Shown: positions 54,754 to 64,000 of the stretch, in pieces
Layout: every line of letters starts with the position of its first letter
Position numbering within the stretch: the stretch's first letter is position 1
Source of the DNA: Periplaneta americana
Lineage: Eukaryota > Arthropoda > Insecta > Blattodea > Blattidae
Length of the DNA stretch: 64,000 nt
NCBI RefSeq assembly: GCF_040183065.1
Contig: NC_091123.1
Coordinates: 9,914,001 to 9,978,000, forward strand
Direction: 5' to 3'
Notes under the pieces: generated by a model
Database searches by the model: none
What the model saw: the letters and a program-made list of their open reading frames with translations, nothing else
Told to the model about the DNA's origin: nothing
Made by a program: the position numbers and the translations under genes

Positions 54754-55649
54754 TATCTGCACAAGTACCTTTCAACATTACACTCATTTCGCTGTCAACT
54801 CACTCACTGCACTGGAACTACGACACATTTCACTGATTCTATCCTGATTTCACTAACACTTCAAAAACATCTCACTGTTGAAATACTTTGCACTGCCTTA
54901 GACATAAAAAATTCCTGTAGCGTGAATTTATCTGAGTTCACACGACTAGTGACAAGATGTTTATTTTGCACCTAATTTACTCCTTGAATATATCTTTGTT
55001 ATAGTTTATTCATAACACTTGACCTATAAACAGACAGAAAAAGCAACAAACAAATAAACAAAAAGGAAAAACAGAGCGGAGTCCTACATAAGAAATTCCT
55101 TCACGTGTAAATCTAAGATGTCACGGAATCAACCGAAGTCTTCGGAAGGGGACTTAGCGTATGACAGTCAGACTTTTTTTTGTCTAAGACTGTACATGTC
55201 TGCCAGAACATCAATCAGGGGTATTTAAAATATTAGACCCACAGTTTTAATTTGAGTTTTATAGTTTGGAACAGACTCTAAAATCCATCCCTTATTCCAC
55301 TGAAGGCTTCACTTCACACAACGGAAGTAATATTAAATGCTTGACAGCAGCTTAGTTTAAGTGAGGACTTTGACCGCTACTGTTCTTTTGTCGGTACAAG
55401 GGTGTCTTCAGAATTTATGTTTGAAAGGGGGGAAACTTTCACCATATCCTGGACAGGACGTTGTGTCCTCAACATGGTTCGGAAGGGATGTTTTGTTGTA
55501 GTAGACAGTATTTTAACACAAAGATTTCAAGAATGCAGAAGATCCGGTAACAAAAATGAAGCGCTGAAGGAGGAGGAGATGTAGAATGAAGGCAGTGACA
55601 TGGACCACTTCTGAATGAAACACATTGTAAACCCTCATTAAAATCTATG
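54754..55649. other. Unassigned intronic DNA
   Basis: No gene or repeat was recognised; the 60-residue open frame at 55402-55584 has no motif. Confidence 0.4.
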
Positions 55650-55823
55650 GGTCGTATTCATAGACATTTTTAGCGCGGGCTTCCGGTGGACGATCAGCGT
55701 TTTTCGTATTCATAAACCAGTGTTAGGGATATATGATTTGAATTCTGTACAAGTAACCAGTGGATAGCCGGGGCTAGCTTAGTACGCTCGTAGCGCGTCT
55801 GCGAAATGTCTATGAATAGCACC
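55650..55823 (+). mobile_element. Short MITE, copy 2 (family with 40630)
   Basis: Ends 'ggtcgtattcatagacattt' and right 'atgtctatgaatagcacc'. Interior cttccggtggacgatcagcg and accagtgg.tagccggggct parallel the 40.6 kb copy in reverse. 174 bp. Confidence 0.87.
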
Positions 55824-56100
55824 TTATAGTTTTTCCTTAAAACCTTCATTTTGTTGCATTTTCTTTTCCTTTATCTTAGCCAAATTCAAGGAAGTTGCCT
55901 CTTTTCTCCGATATTTGCAGGGCAGTCATTGAAACAAGATGACTCATTTTTAAGAAGTTGTGGTGCGAGTACGGTGAATAATAGTTAAATGTCATTTTCT
56001 TTTAATTTCATGTCATTTTTCCAATAGTTTAAGGGCATTTTAATGACCATTTTAAGTAAATTTTTAGGTCATCAACATTCGCTCCCTAATTGTGATAATA
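55824..56100. other. Unassigned
   Basis: No feature recognised. Confidence 0.3.
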
Positions 56101-56262
56101 AATGATTGAAATAATTTTAATTTTAGTTCTTTATGTGTGCAGAAATTTGATCCGAACAAATGTAACATTGGAAAGTTCATTTTCAGAACGAAAAGTTACA
56201 TTTGTTCAGATCAAATTTCTGCACATTTAAAGGACAAAACTAAAATTCTTTCAATCATATAT
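56101..56262. repeat. Palindrome, arms about 65 bp
   Basis: 'gcagaaatttgatcNgaaca' and aatgtaac occur in the left arm (56139-56170) and in complement in the right arm. Outer pairs (atgattgaaat, aattttagtt) extend to the ends. The loop is about 30 nt. Confidence 0.85.
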
Positions 56263-56873
56263 TGTCATAATACTCTGCTCTCTTAAATTGACTGAGTATA
56301 TTGGGAATTAATTCAGTGGGAATTTTTCAAAACACGCTATGAAATGTTTGATATAAAACAATTTTTATCTCGTAAAGGAAGCAAAAGCGTACAAATTAAT
56401 ATTCAATTTTTTTATTTAAAATATTCTGAAATTAATGATTTTACTTACTGTTCATTCTGTATGTTGAGGAAGGCTTGGGAGGGAGAATGGCGCCGAGAAT
56501 GGAACCCTGATCCGTCAGAATCGTTGAGACAGGGAGGGCGGGAAAGAGTTGTTTCTGCTCTTCTTGACTCTGTAATCACACTTTCACATGCCGCGCCGTT
56601 TGAATGGGCCGGCAGCCACATGTTCTGTCTTTCTAGTGGTGGCTGAGTAATTAATAACCAATTTGGCCAGTTAGCGGCCGTGACAGACGTCTGCTGCGGC
56701 AAGCAGGTCGTCTCTTTTGTGGGTTACTGTGTAAGTGTCAAGTCTTGCGATGCGCACAATTTCGATTTCTATACTTTACCGTATTTTTCAACGTAACATA
56801 CGGTGGAAGAGGATTTTTCCCGTCTGCCTGCAGAGGACGAAACTACATGGCGCAAAAGAGGGAAAGTACAAAT
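56263..56873. other. Unassigned intronic DNA
   Basis: A GC-richer patch at 56470-56760 contains plus and minus open frames (for example 56344-56646, KAWEGEWRREWNPDPSESLR) without recognised motifs. Confidence 0.35.
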
Positions 56874-58024
56874 GGGCTATTCCATATGAAATCGATCAGT
56901 AAAAAACCTCGCATTTTTTTTAATACTCAAATTTTTTCCCCATTTATACAAGGTGCTGAGGAGAGTGCATTTTCGAAAATATACTATCGAAAGTCAAACA
57001 GTTTTCGTACTATTGAGTAACAAATTTAGCGTATTTTATAAAAACAAGCCTCTTTCAGCGCTCAGAACTCTGGAACCGTTTACTGCAGAACATTGAACGG
57101 GAGCTCATTTTGAAGCTGACATTTGGTAGGTTATGATAAGAAGTAATCCTTATTTTTATTGTATACAGAGAGACAGATAATCTGATTTTACTTACTCTTA
57201 GGCTTTTTGCCCATTTGTAAAAGTGTAAAAAATATTGAGAAAAAATCTTGCATTATTAAGAGGGATTCGGCATTGTTTGCTTAGTGGCTCGGCAATAAGT
57301 TTCGAGGGTATTAAATAAATTATTTTCACACGCCTAGACTTGAACGGCGCAGTAACGCACGCACTGGCCGAGAGCTGAAGATAGGCGAGCGTTGCGCGTC
57401 ATTTTACTTCTGTGTTTATGAAAACTTGTGATAAAGCTAGCCCAGCTATGCGCTACTAGACGAAACATGACGTGTTTATGTCTTCTGGCCTTGCTTGCCT
57501 CGGCTAGCTCCCGCCTCACAGTCAGCTGGTTAGTTCACGCGCGTACTATTTATTTTCTTTATTTGATATTTTCAATACTTTCTTATCAACGATGCACCAG
57601 TAAAAAATATGTGTTTATTTGTACTTTCAATGCGGAATCTAACCATATATTTTAAAAATATTTTTTCGTGAGCAAAGGAGTCTTAATGAAAAAAAAAAAA
57701 AATCTAAATTTCTCCATTTCCATAAAAAGTAAGAAAAACTGTTTACATGTCAATATAAACTTCAATTTCTCAGCATCAAAATAAACCATGATTTTGATCA
57801 TTGGGTGAAAGGGTTTCGGAGCCACAACAGTTTAAAGTTGCTAATTTTATGAAAATACGATAAATTTAAATATTTTTAATTTAAACTCTATGAAGTTCTG
57901 ATGCCTCAAACTTTGCACAAAGCATTGTATCACAGTTGTCAACGGACAGAAAAAGTTTCATTGTATTTAAAAATTGCAAGGTCAATTTTCTCTATATTTC
58001 GGTCGATTTGAGATGGAATAGCCC
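56874..58024. mobile_element. DNA element of 1151 bp with inverted ends
   Basis: GGGCTATTCCATATGAAATC at the left and, complement, GGGCTATTCCATCTCAAATC at the right. AAAT flanks both sides (56870-56873, 58025-58028), a possible 4-bp target duplication. No transposase motif was recognised inside, so it is a non-autonomous element of unknown superfamily. Confidence 0.75.
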
Positions 58025-58387
58025 AAATGGAGGTTATGATTTATGTAAAATCAGTTTAAATATTTAAGTGATTAAGGTGAAATAGTGGCGTTTTATTTCT
58101 GTTTGTCGAGATATGTGCGATTATTGTTTTAATCTTGTGTCAGAGAAATGGTACGAAATCATTGGTGGACTGCAAGGGAAGGTCACGACCTAGACACTTC
58201 AGTGAACCCCGTACCCAGTTGTGGACTTTAAAGAATAGATTACGACACATTTGGGTCAGTGAAATAAAAAATTATTCTGCGCTGTATCAGAGATACTGTA
58301 CATCGTCACCCAGTTTCGGGAATGAAACTACAGTTCGGTTGATTTGGATGTTTTATTTTTGTTTCGATTTACAAGTGGAGAGTATGA
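58025..58387. other. Unassigned intronic DNA
   Basis: The 87-residue open frame at 58135-58398 has no recognised motif. Confidence 0.35.
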
Positions 58388-58560
58388 GTCCTTTTTAATA
58401 TAAAAAAGAGCATCTTCTGCGGAACCTCTGGAAAAAGAACTAAGGAAGATGCTAGTGAAGTGCTTTGTGTGGAGTGTAGCATTGTATGGAGCAGAAACCT
58501 GGATATTGCGACGAAGTGAAGAGATGCGACTAGACACAATAAATTTGAATAAGGAACAAA
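58388..58560 (+). pseudogene. LINE family 2 fragment: RT C-terminal region
   Basis: The plus strand reads LFNIKKSIFCGTSGK or, in another frame, FCGPLEKELRKMLVKCFVWS, VALYGAETWILRRSEEMRLD. This 'VKCFVWSVxLYGAETW' block is widely conserved in LINE proteins. It is broken and truncated. Confidence 0.78.
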
Positions 58561-59485
58561 AAAAAAAGTTTCCTTCCCAGGCAGGATTCGAACCACGAAA
58601 GTCTTAGCTACCAGTCTTATTGTGCTCTGGAGTGAACAAGGCTCTGAAATAGGTACAAGGATCGTTTCGGTTTTTTTTGGCCACTACTGTACCTACATAT
58701 CAGCCAGAACCTCAATCAGAGGATAATAATTTCATTATTGCAAGAATAAATTAAGTTTGAATATTATCTCGTATATGTATTACATCCAAGATATTACATA
58801 CCAGTCGCTTGAGCTGCAGGTGCTTAATTATTTTCTTTCACTGGTTACGATACTCTTTAATCGTTTAAGTTCTGCAATTTATCAACTTTACAGTTAGCGT
58901 GGACATTAGTTTTTCATGTTCGTTTCCCTGCTGTGGATATTTAACATTGTGCACAGTTTGAGGTGAGGTTTTGATATGAGCTCATTAACAGTGGTCCCTT
59001 GTAAGCTTATGAGTGAACAGACTCTTTCTTAATTGATTGTCGACCACTAGTTGTAAACCCACCTTGTTTCTTGAAATAATACCAGTTGCTAATTTTAAAC
59101 CTGCCTGTTGTTAATATGCTTGTCAAAGGTGTTCAATTATATTGCAATAGCTAATTATATCAATGTTTTAAATGCAACTATAAGCCATTAAATACTAATT
59201 TCAAAAAAGAAATCAATCACCTGTAGTCCAAAGGTTTGTACCCTTATGTACGTCGTGAAGGCATTTATCTAGGTACAGCTCCATGCTTTCTTGACTACGG
59301 CACTAGAATAAGGTGTTGTGGACGGCTAGACCCGATACTCAATTCGATAGGAGACTGAGTCAACCTTGGGGACGCTCTGAAGTTTTGGCAACGAGAAAAC
59401 TCTTGTCATAACCCATGATTACCCAGGACCTTCCATTTAGCCAGTTGCTCAAGTCAAAACTTATTTAGTAACCTAATCCATGGAA
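58561..59485. other. Unassigned intronic DNA with a minus-strand tRNA-like B-box
   Basis: 'caggcaggattcgaaccacg' at 58575-58595 is the complement of a B-box-like sequence, perhaps the end of a SINE. Nothing else recognised. Confidence 0.4.
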
Positions 59486-60030
59486 GTTTATCTTCTTCTT
59501 CTTCTTCTTCTTCTTCTTCTTCATCATTATCATCATCACCATCACCATCACCATCACCATCCATTTGATTCATTCATAGTTTTCTGTCCAATGACAGGTC
59601 CTTCACTGCAAACCCAACATTGTCCAATCTTTTCTCTTTCCCACCTTTTAGTCTCCGCATTCAATCCATATAAGTTATCTTAATGTTGTCTATCATCTGA
59701 TATCTTCTTCTGCCCCGAACTTTTCTCCCGTTCACCATTCCTTCAGTAGGCAGTTTCTTTTTAGACAGTGACACAGCCAAATTATTTTTCTCTTCCTGAG
59801 CATTTTCAGCATTATTCTTTCTTCACCCACTCTTTCTAGCAGAATGTAATTTCTTATTCTGTTTGTCCATTTCACAAGCTCCATTCTTCTCCATATCCAC
59901 ATTTCAAATGTCTCTGATCGTTTCTGTTCACTTCATCGTAGTGTTCATGTTTCTGCCTCATACAGTGTCACACTGCACACAGAGTACTTCGCTAGTCTCT
60001 TCCTTAGTTCTTTTTCCAGAGGTCCGCAGA
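59486..60030 (-). mobile_element. LINE family 2 3' end with GAT/GAA tail
   Basis: The minus strand starts with the FCGPLEKELRK block (agtctcttccttagttcttt and tttccagaggtccgcagaa at 59992-60029), runs through 'tccacatttcaaatgtctct' 3' coding or UTR sequence, and ends in a simple-sequence tail on the left: (CTT)n at 59490-59523 then CAT/CAC units to 59565. Confidence 0.78.
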
Positions 60031-60049
60031 ATTATTATTATTTTTGTTT

Positions 60050-60235
60050 AGTCAACAGTCAGAAGACAGGTTAGAACTTTATGAGTGACACCAATAAGGC
60101 ATCACTGATGGAGTGATGAGGCAACAAAGCCAGGAGATAATGGGGTAGGGTGATCAGTTCCTTTTCTCCTTCAATACATACATCATTGACTAGTAACGTA
60201 TTTCACTAATCAGACTTAAGATGTAGGCCTATACA
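60050..60235 (+). repeat. Dispersed repeat G, copy 2
   Basis: Same block as 52525-52715 (aacagtcagaagacaggtta, 'gaggcaac', 'aggagataatggggtagggt', cattgactag). Followed by (TTA)n. Confidence 0.8.
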
Positions 60236-60238
60236 AAA

Positions 60239-60283
<45 letters not shown>

Positions 60284-60374
60284 ACCGTGATGGTTATCAT
60301 TCCCAGCTTTCATTCGGAAGTTCTGGGTTTCGATTCCAGAAGTTAGCTATCCTAACTTGGCGAATGCTGGAAAA

Positions 60375-60439
<65 letters not shown>

Positions 60440-60543
60440 AACCGTACAAGGTAGTGTGATGGTTATCATTCCCAGCTTTCATTCGGAAGTTCTGGGTTTC
60501 GATTCCAGAAGCTAGCTATCCTAACTTGGCGAATGCTGGAAAA

Positions 60544-60609
<66 letters not shown>
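60239..60609. repeat. Tandem duplication with three (TTA)n runs
   Basis: The 90-bp sequence 'tggttatcattcccagcttt' to 'cttggcgaatgctggaaaat' is present at 60291-60376 and again at 60460-60545 (169-bp offset), each copy flanked by (TTA)n runs (60239-60283, 60377-60438, 60545-60608). The segment resembles a tRNA-like SINE head (gggtttcgattccag). Confidence 0.93.
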
Positions 60610-61349
60610 GGAGAAATGCTTTTTGGTGGAATTAACAGGCCCCAGGGGCTTAGGTTCATGCTTGCGAGCATAGAAATCCTTTACCTTATTCTTTGGTTTG
60701 AAGACCATGCAGGACACGTCCTTGAGGGCTCTTGAGTGAGTTGGATGTAGAACACCTGAATGTGAAAAAGCAAACAAAGATCAGAGGCGAGCAGGCGAGT
60801 GAGGGATCGCATCTGGTCGACATTGGACAGATCCAGAAGCCCCAAGATGAAAGAGGCTAATCATAACATGGAAAGCTGCTACAAGTTGGTTGTATCTCTT
60901 TGTAATAAGGTCTTCTTACAGTCTGTAATTAATGCTTTATCGGACTGCGCCACTTGAGTGTAGCTGTTCCGTGTTCGTCATACTTCCCAGCATTCCAGTT
61001 TGATAATTTCCCTAAGGAAACGAAGAAATGGTCAGCGAGTTTGTCCAGACAGAATGATAGTGTTGTAATGTTTAGAGTTGTTTATGTATTAGCGGGAATA
61101 TGTTGTGTTTTGAAATTGCAGTGAAACTTGTAAACACTAAAACGTGCAGCTTTAACATCGCGTGGAAACCACAGTCACATCGTGGGTTCGAATCCCTTTT
61201 AGGGAATGAATGTATATTGACAATGTGTTTAATCTATATTGTCTTCCATACAGACTCGGTGTCGCGTTTTACTTGTGTAACGGTAGTCCCGCAGTGTGTT
61301 TCTCTAAAGAAAAATATAAAACAATAGATTACTAGGATAAAACCTTCGA
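60610..61349. other. Unassigned intronic DNA
   Basis: A tRNA-like fragment at about 61165-61200 (cacatcgtgggttcgaatcc) may be a SINE remnant. Nothing else seen. Confidence 0.35.
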
Positions 61350-61585
61350 GCCACCGGCGTGGCTCAGTCGGTTCAGGCGCTTAACTGCCGATCTGAAGTT
61401 GCGCTCGGGCGCGGGTTCGATCCCCGCTTGGGCTGATTACCTGGTTGGGTTTTTTCCTAGGTTTTCCCCAACCGTAAGGCGAATTCTCGGCCTCATCTCG
61501 CCACATACCATCTTGCTATCACAAATTTCATCGACGCTAAATAACCTCGTAGTTGATACAGCGTCGTTAAATAACCAACTTAAAA
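61350..61585 (+). mobile_element. SINE-A, nearly full length
   Basis: Head gccaccggcgtggctcagtc, B-box 'gggttcgatccccgcttggg', then 'gattacctggttgggttttt', a short deletion (the 'atgtcaggtaatatatggcg' part is missing compared with 10546), and ending gtcgttaaataaccaactta. Confidence 0.92.
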
Positions 61586-62034
61586 TCTTTGACATATACA
61601 CCATACACCCCTCTGCGAACTAACGACAGAATCCAAACGTCCATCATGCTTTGACCAAAGCATCAGCAACACCGTCTGTTGAGCGAGAATAATCCAGAAT
61701 TAATGGAATCTTGACGATTTCATTGAGAAAGATGTACCAACACCATCAAATTGTATAAACATTGGAAGAAACTAATTTCTGGTTATCCAGATTCTTTTTG
61801 TTGAAACATAATGTCCTGATTAAGATGTATATAATCAATGTAATTTAATGGTGTGTGTGTGTGTCTCATTTATAAACTTGCGTATTTTATTCAAAGCCAA
61901 TATTAAAATAAAACTTGAGTTGAATTACAATTATGAACTTCATTATTTTTCATTGCCTTTTTTGTTCTTGTTTTGAGATTCCTGTACATTTAAATGTTTC
62001 ATATAGTCTGTCTTTTTACTTCTTAAAGTCTCAC
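61586..62034. other. Unassigned intronic DNA with a (GT)n run
   Basis: (GT)n lies at 61852-61864. No other feature recognised. Confidence 0.4.
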
Positions 62035-62575
62035 AAGCAAACATTCTTATGGGGGCAGATAAAAAAATGTTTTTTTTTTTCGTTGAAAATACTGAAAGTT
62101 GTAAAAAAAATATGTTTTCCTGGGACCGTTTACAAAAAGAAAACACAATTTCATGGAAAGGTTTATTGGAACAGACACAGCAATGTTGAGCTATTTTTCA
62201 ACATATTCCACACCGGAATTGAGACTTTGTCATATCGTAGGATCAACTTTTGTATCCCTATGTCATAGAAGTCAGCCGCCTGGAACCAGTGTGTAACATC
62301 CGTCTGCGCTTCTCTGTTGACCCCATGGTAAATGTCTCATTTTCAGTGGGGAATATATTGAAAAATAGTTCAATAGTTGTTGTATCTGTTCCAGTAAATT
62401 TTTCCAATGAAATTGTGTTTTTTTCTGTAAACGGCCGCAGGGAAACTTATTTTTTTTACAGCCCTCGTAATTGCACTCGTGGCCAAAACTTGTACAGGCA
62501 CTTGTTTTGACGTTATTAACATTTTGGAAGAAAACAAATTAACTTTTTTGTCTGTCCCCATGAGAATGTTTGCTT
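62035..62575. mobile_element. Palindromic mariner-derived element, copy 2 (inverted relative to copy 1)
   Basis: It has ends AAGCAAACATTCT and complement. Both arms again carry GEYVEK-like mariner 3' ends (gtggggaatatattgaaaaa in the right arm, ttgagctatttttcaacata in the left). The centre 'gtatccctatgtcatagaag' is the complement of the centre of copy 1. It is shorter, with deletions in the left arm. Confidence 0.82.
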
Positions 62576-63883
62576 GTCAGATTAAGAGATAGGGACTTCT
62601 GGGAGAGCTTACCAAAATTGAATAACACAGTGTATAGTTTGTTAAATGTAATTATGTATTTATGCAACCATATGTACATAGATTTCGTCATAGTATTCTT
62701 CCTGCAGTAAAATACATTGTTTCCATGGCAACACGTTGTAAAGACGAAATCCAGTCTGTCATTTCATAGTCATTTGCAAATCGCGTCCAGTTTTCATAAA
62801 TTCATTTGTTTAAAAACGTCGATCTTTGAATTCTTTTTTACTGACGTAAGTAGCTAAAAGTTGCAGGCTGCAAAATCTATTAAGGAGGGTATAGTACAGC
62901 AGTGATGCTTTGTCTCTTAAAATGCAGTTAAAATATTAGAAACGTGGAACCGATCTTCGTCGTGATGCAGTAGGAAATTTTTAACGTCTTTATTTGAATA
63001 TTTTCTACGATAATGTTCTTTGTGGCCATTAATTATTCAGATCTGTACCTACCTCAAAAGTAGATAAAAGTGTAAAGCTGTAATTTTCAACTGCCAAAAT
63101 GTGAAAATTCCTCTTATAAGGTGTAACTTCCATGTGTGAAGTACATTTCTATGAAACGCACCAATTTACAACTAATTGCCATTTTACTTCTAACCTGTTT
63201 TTGTGGAAAAGGTCGCCATGAAAGACTCTTGTTGAATTTGTGTAGTCAACACAGCGCCAACCATGATGAACTGTCGTATCAAGGGGACTTAAGGTGATTG
63301 TCATTGTTACTGGGCTGAGATTTTGCTTTCCGAACGAAAAGAACATCTGCTTTGTTTTAAAGATGGAGAGCTTCTGTGCTTAGATTTTCTTGCAGCCTCT
63401 CGAACTCTGAATATAGACAATCGATATTTCGAGAGCCATCGCGTGCGGCAAGACTCTAAGAACTTAAAAAAGTTAGTTTGTTTTATGCGTTGCCTACGTT
63501 ACACAATGCAGGAAAATAAGGTTCACAATGAAGGGGACAGTGTAGTTAAACATCGTGTGCCTAGGATCGTGATAGAGTTCTGTTTATAAGTTCAATATTT
63601 CATCAGTCTTCAACAGATTTTGTTTGACGAACGTAGCACTGGTAATTTTCTTGCATCTTGTGGAAATAGGAAGAGTTTAAACAACACCGATGAACAAATG
63701 ATAAACGACTCGTCAGTTCATGATCGCATTAAATTTATTTAAGAAAGCCGTACATCATCCTTAGGAGCAAAGATTATGATATAGAAGTGTCTGATTGATA
63801 AATCATACTAGAATCATATGCGGACCAAAATACATTTGTTCGAATTGAATGGTTGAGTTGTGTTTGGTAGGAGTATAATAAAT
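62576..63883. other. Unassigned intronic DNA
   Basis: The 88-residue open frame at 63323-63589 (CFKDGELLCLDFLAASR..) is long for chance in AT-rich sequence but has no recognised motif and no splice context. Confidence 0.35.
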
Positions 63884-64000
63884 GAAGGGCTCAGAACCAT
63901 AGTGGGCCAAGCGCCATTTACTAAAACCGTAGAAAACAAGGGTTAAAATGAAGTTATCACCATAATTCAATTGAAACATATAGCAAGTAATATAAAGTAT
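63884..64000 (+). mobile_element. Helitron 3'-module copy, cut by the window edge
   Basis: 'aagggctcagaaccatagtg', 'gggccaagcgccatttact' and 'gttatcaccataattcaa' match 8202-8320 closely. It continues past the window. Confidence 0.8.

Noticed and set aside
59480-59683. Leucine- and histidine-run open frame
   Set aside because: Translation of (CTT)n and (CAT)n tails of a LINE; not a protein.
63323-63589. 88-residue open frame as an Abl exon
   Set aside because: It has no SH3, SH2 or kinase motif and does not continue the NIFTEHS peptide; no acceptor was found in the right phase.

Overview
The window is nuclear DNA from a large, AT-rich, transposon-dense insect genome. A cockroach or termite (Blattodea) is most likely, Periplaneta being my best guess. 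The guess rests on the intron and exon style, an insect-type Abl N-terminus, a fragment of insect mitochondrial ND5, and tRNA-headed SINE families whose tails read like gtcgttaaataacca. The species itself cannot be proven from the sequence. Nothing bacterial is present.

Two host genes are visible. (1) Positions 1480-15097, + strand: seven coding exons of CRYZL1 (quinone oxidoreductase-like protein 1, MDR/zeta-crystallin superfamily). They splice in frame to 337 residues and a TGA stop; only the extreme N-terminus (about 20 residues) is missing. The introns are full of insertions: a nuclear copy of mitochondrial ND5, a 5'-inverted LINE, a Helitron, LINE fragments, two hAT-type MITEs, SINEs and a solo LTR. 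(2) Positions 31744-31876, + strand: the first coding exon of the Abl tyrosine kinase gene (MGAQQ... to NIFTEHS). It is followed by an intron that apparently runs past the right edge of the window. The two genes share orientation and are separated by about 16.6 kb of repeats.

Everything else is repeats or unassigned DNA. Intergenic 15.1-31.7 kb: inverted-repeat elements, a Tc1-type MITE with a second MITE nested in it, a palindromic mariner derivative, a 22-copy 55-bp minisatellite, LINE 3' ends and SINEs. Abl intron 31.9-64 kb: more LINE 3' ends, a pogo-like remnant, at least six SINE families (one SINE inside another, and one chimera), a PIF/Harbinger-type MITE, a seven-unit 140-bp tandem array, a near-complete but dead Tc1 transposon of the IR/DR type (53135-54753), several palindromes and many (TTA)n/(ATT)n runs. 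Family letters SINE-A to SINE-F are mine and are used only to link copies within the window.

I found no multi-gene system acting together and no convincing undescribed pathway. The strongest observations are the probable GC-AG intron in CRYZL1, the ND5 NUMT, the nested insertions with readable target-site duplications, the two palindromic mariner derivatives in opposite orientation, and the higher-order structure of the minisatellite.
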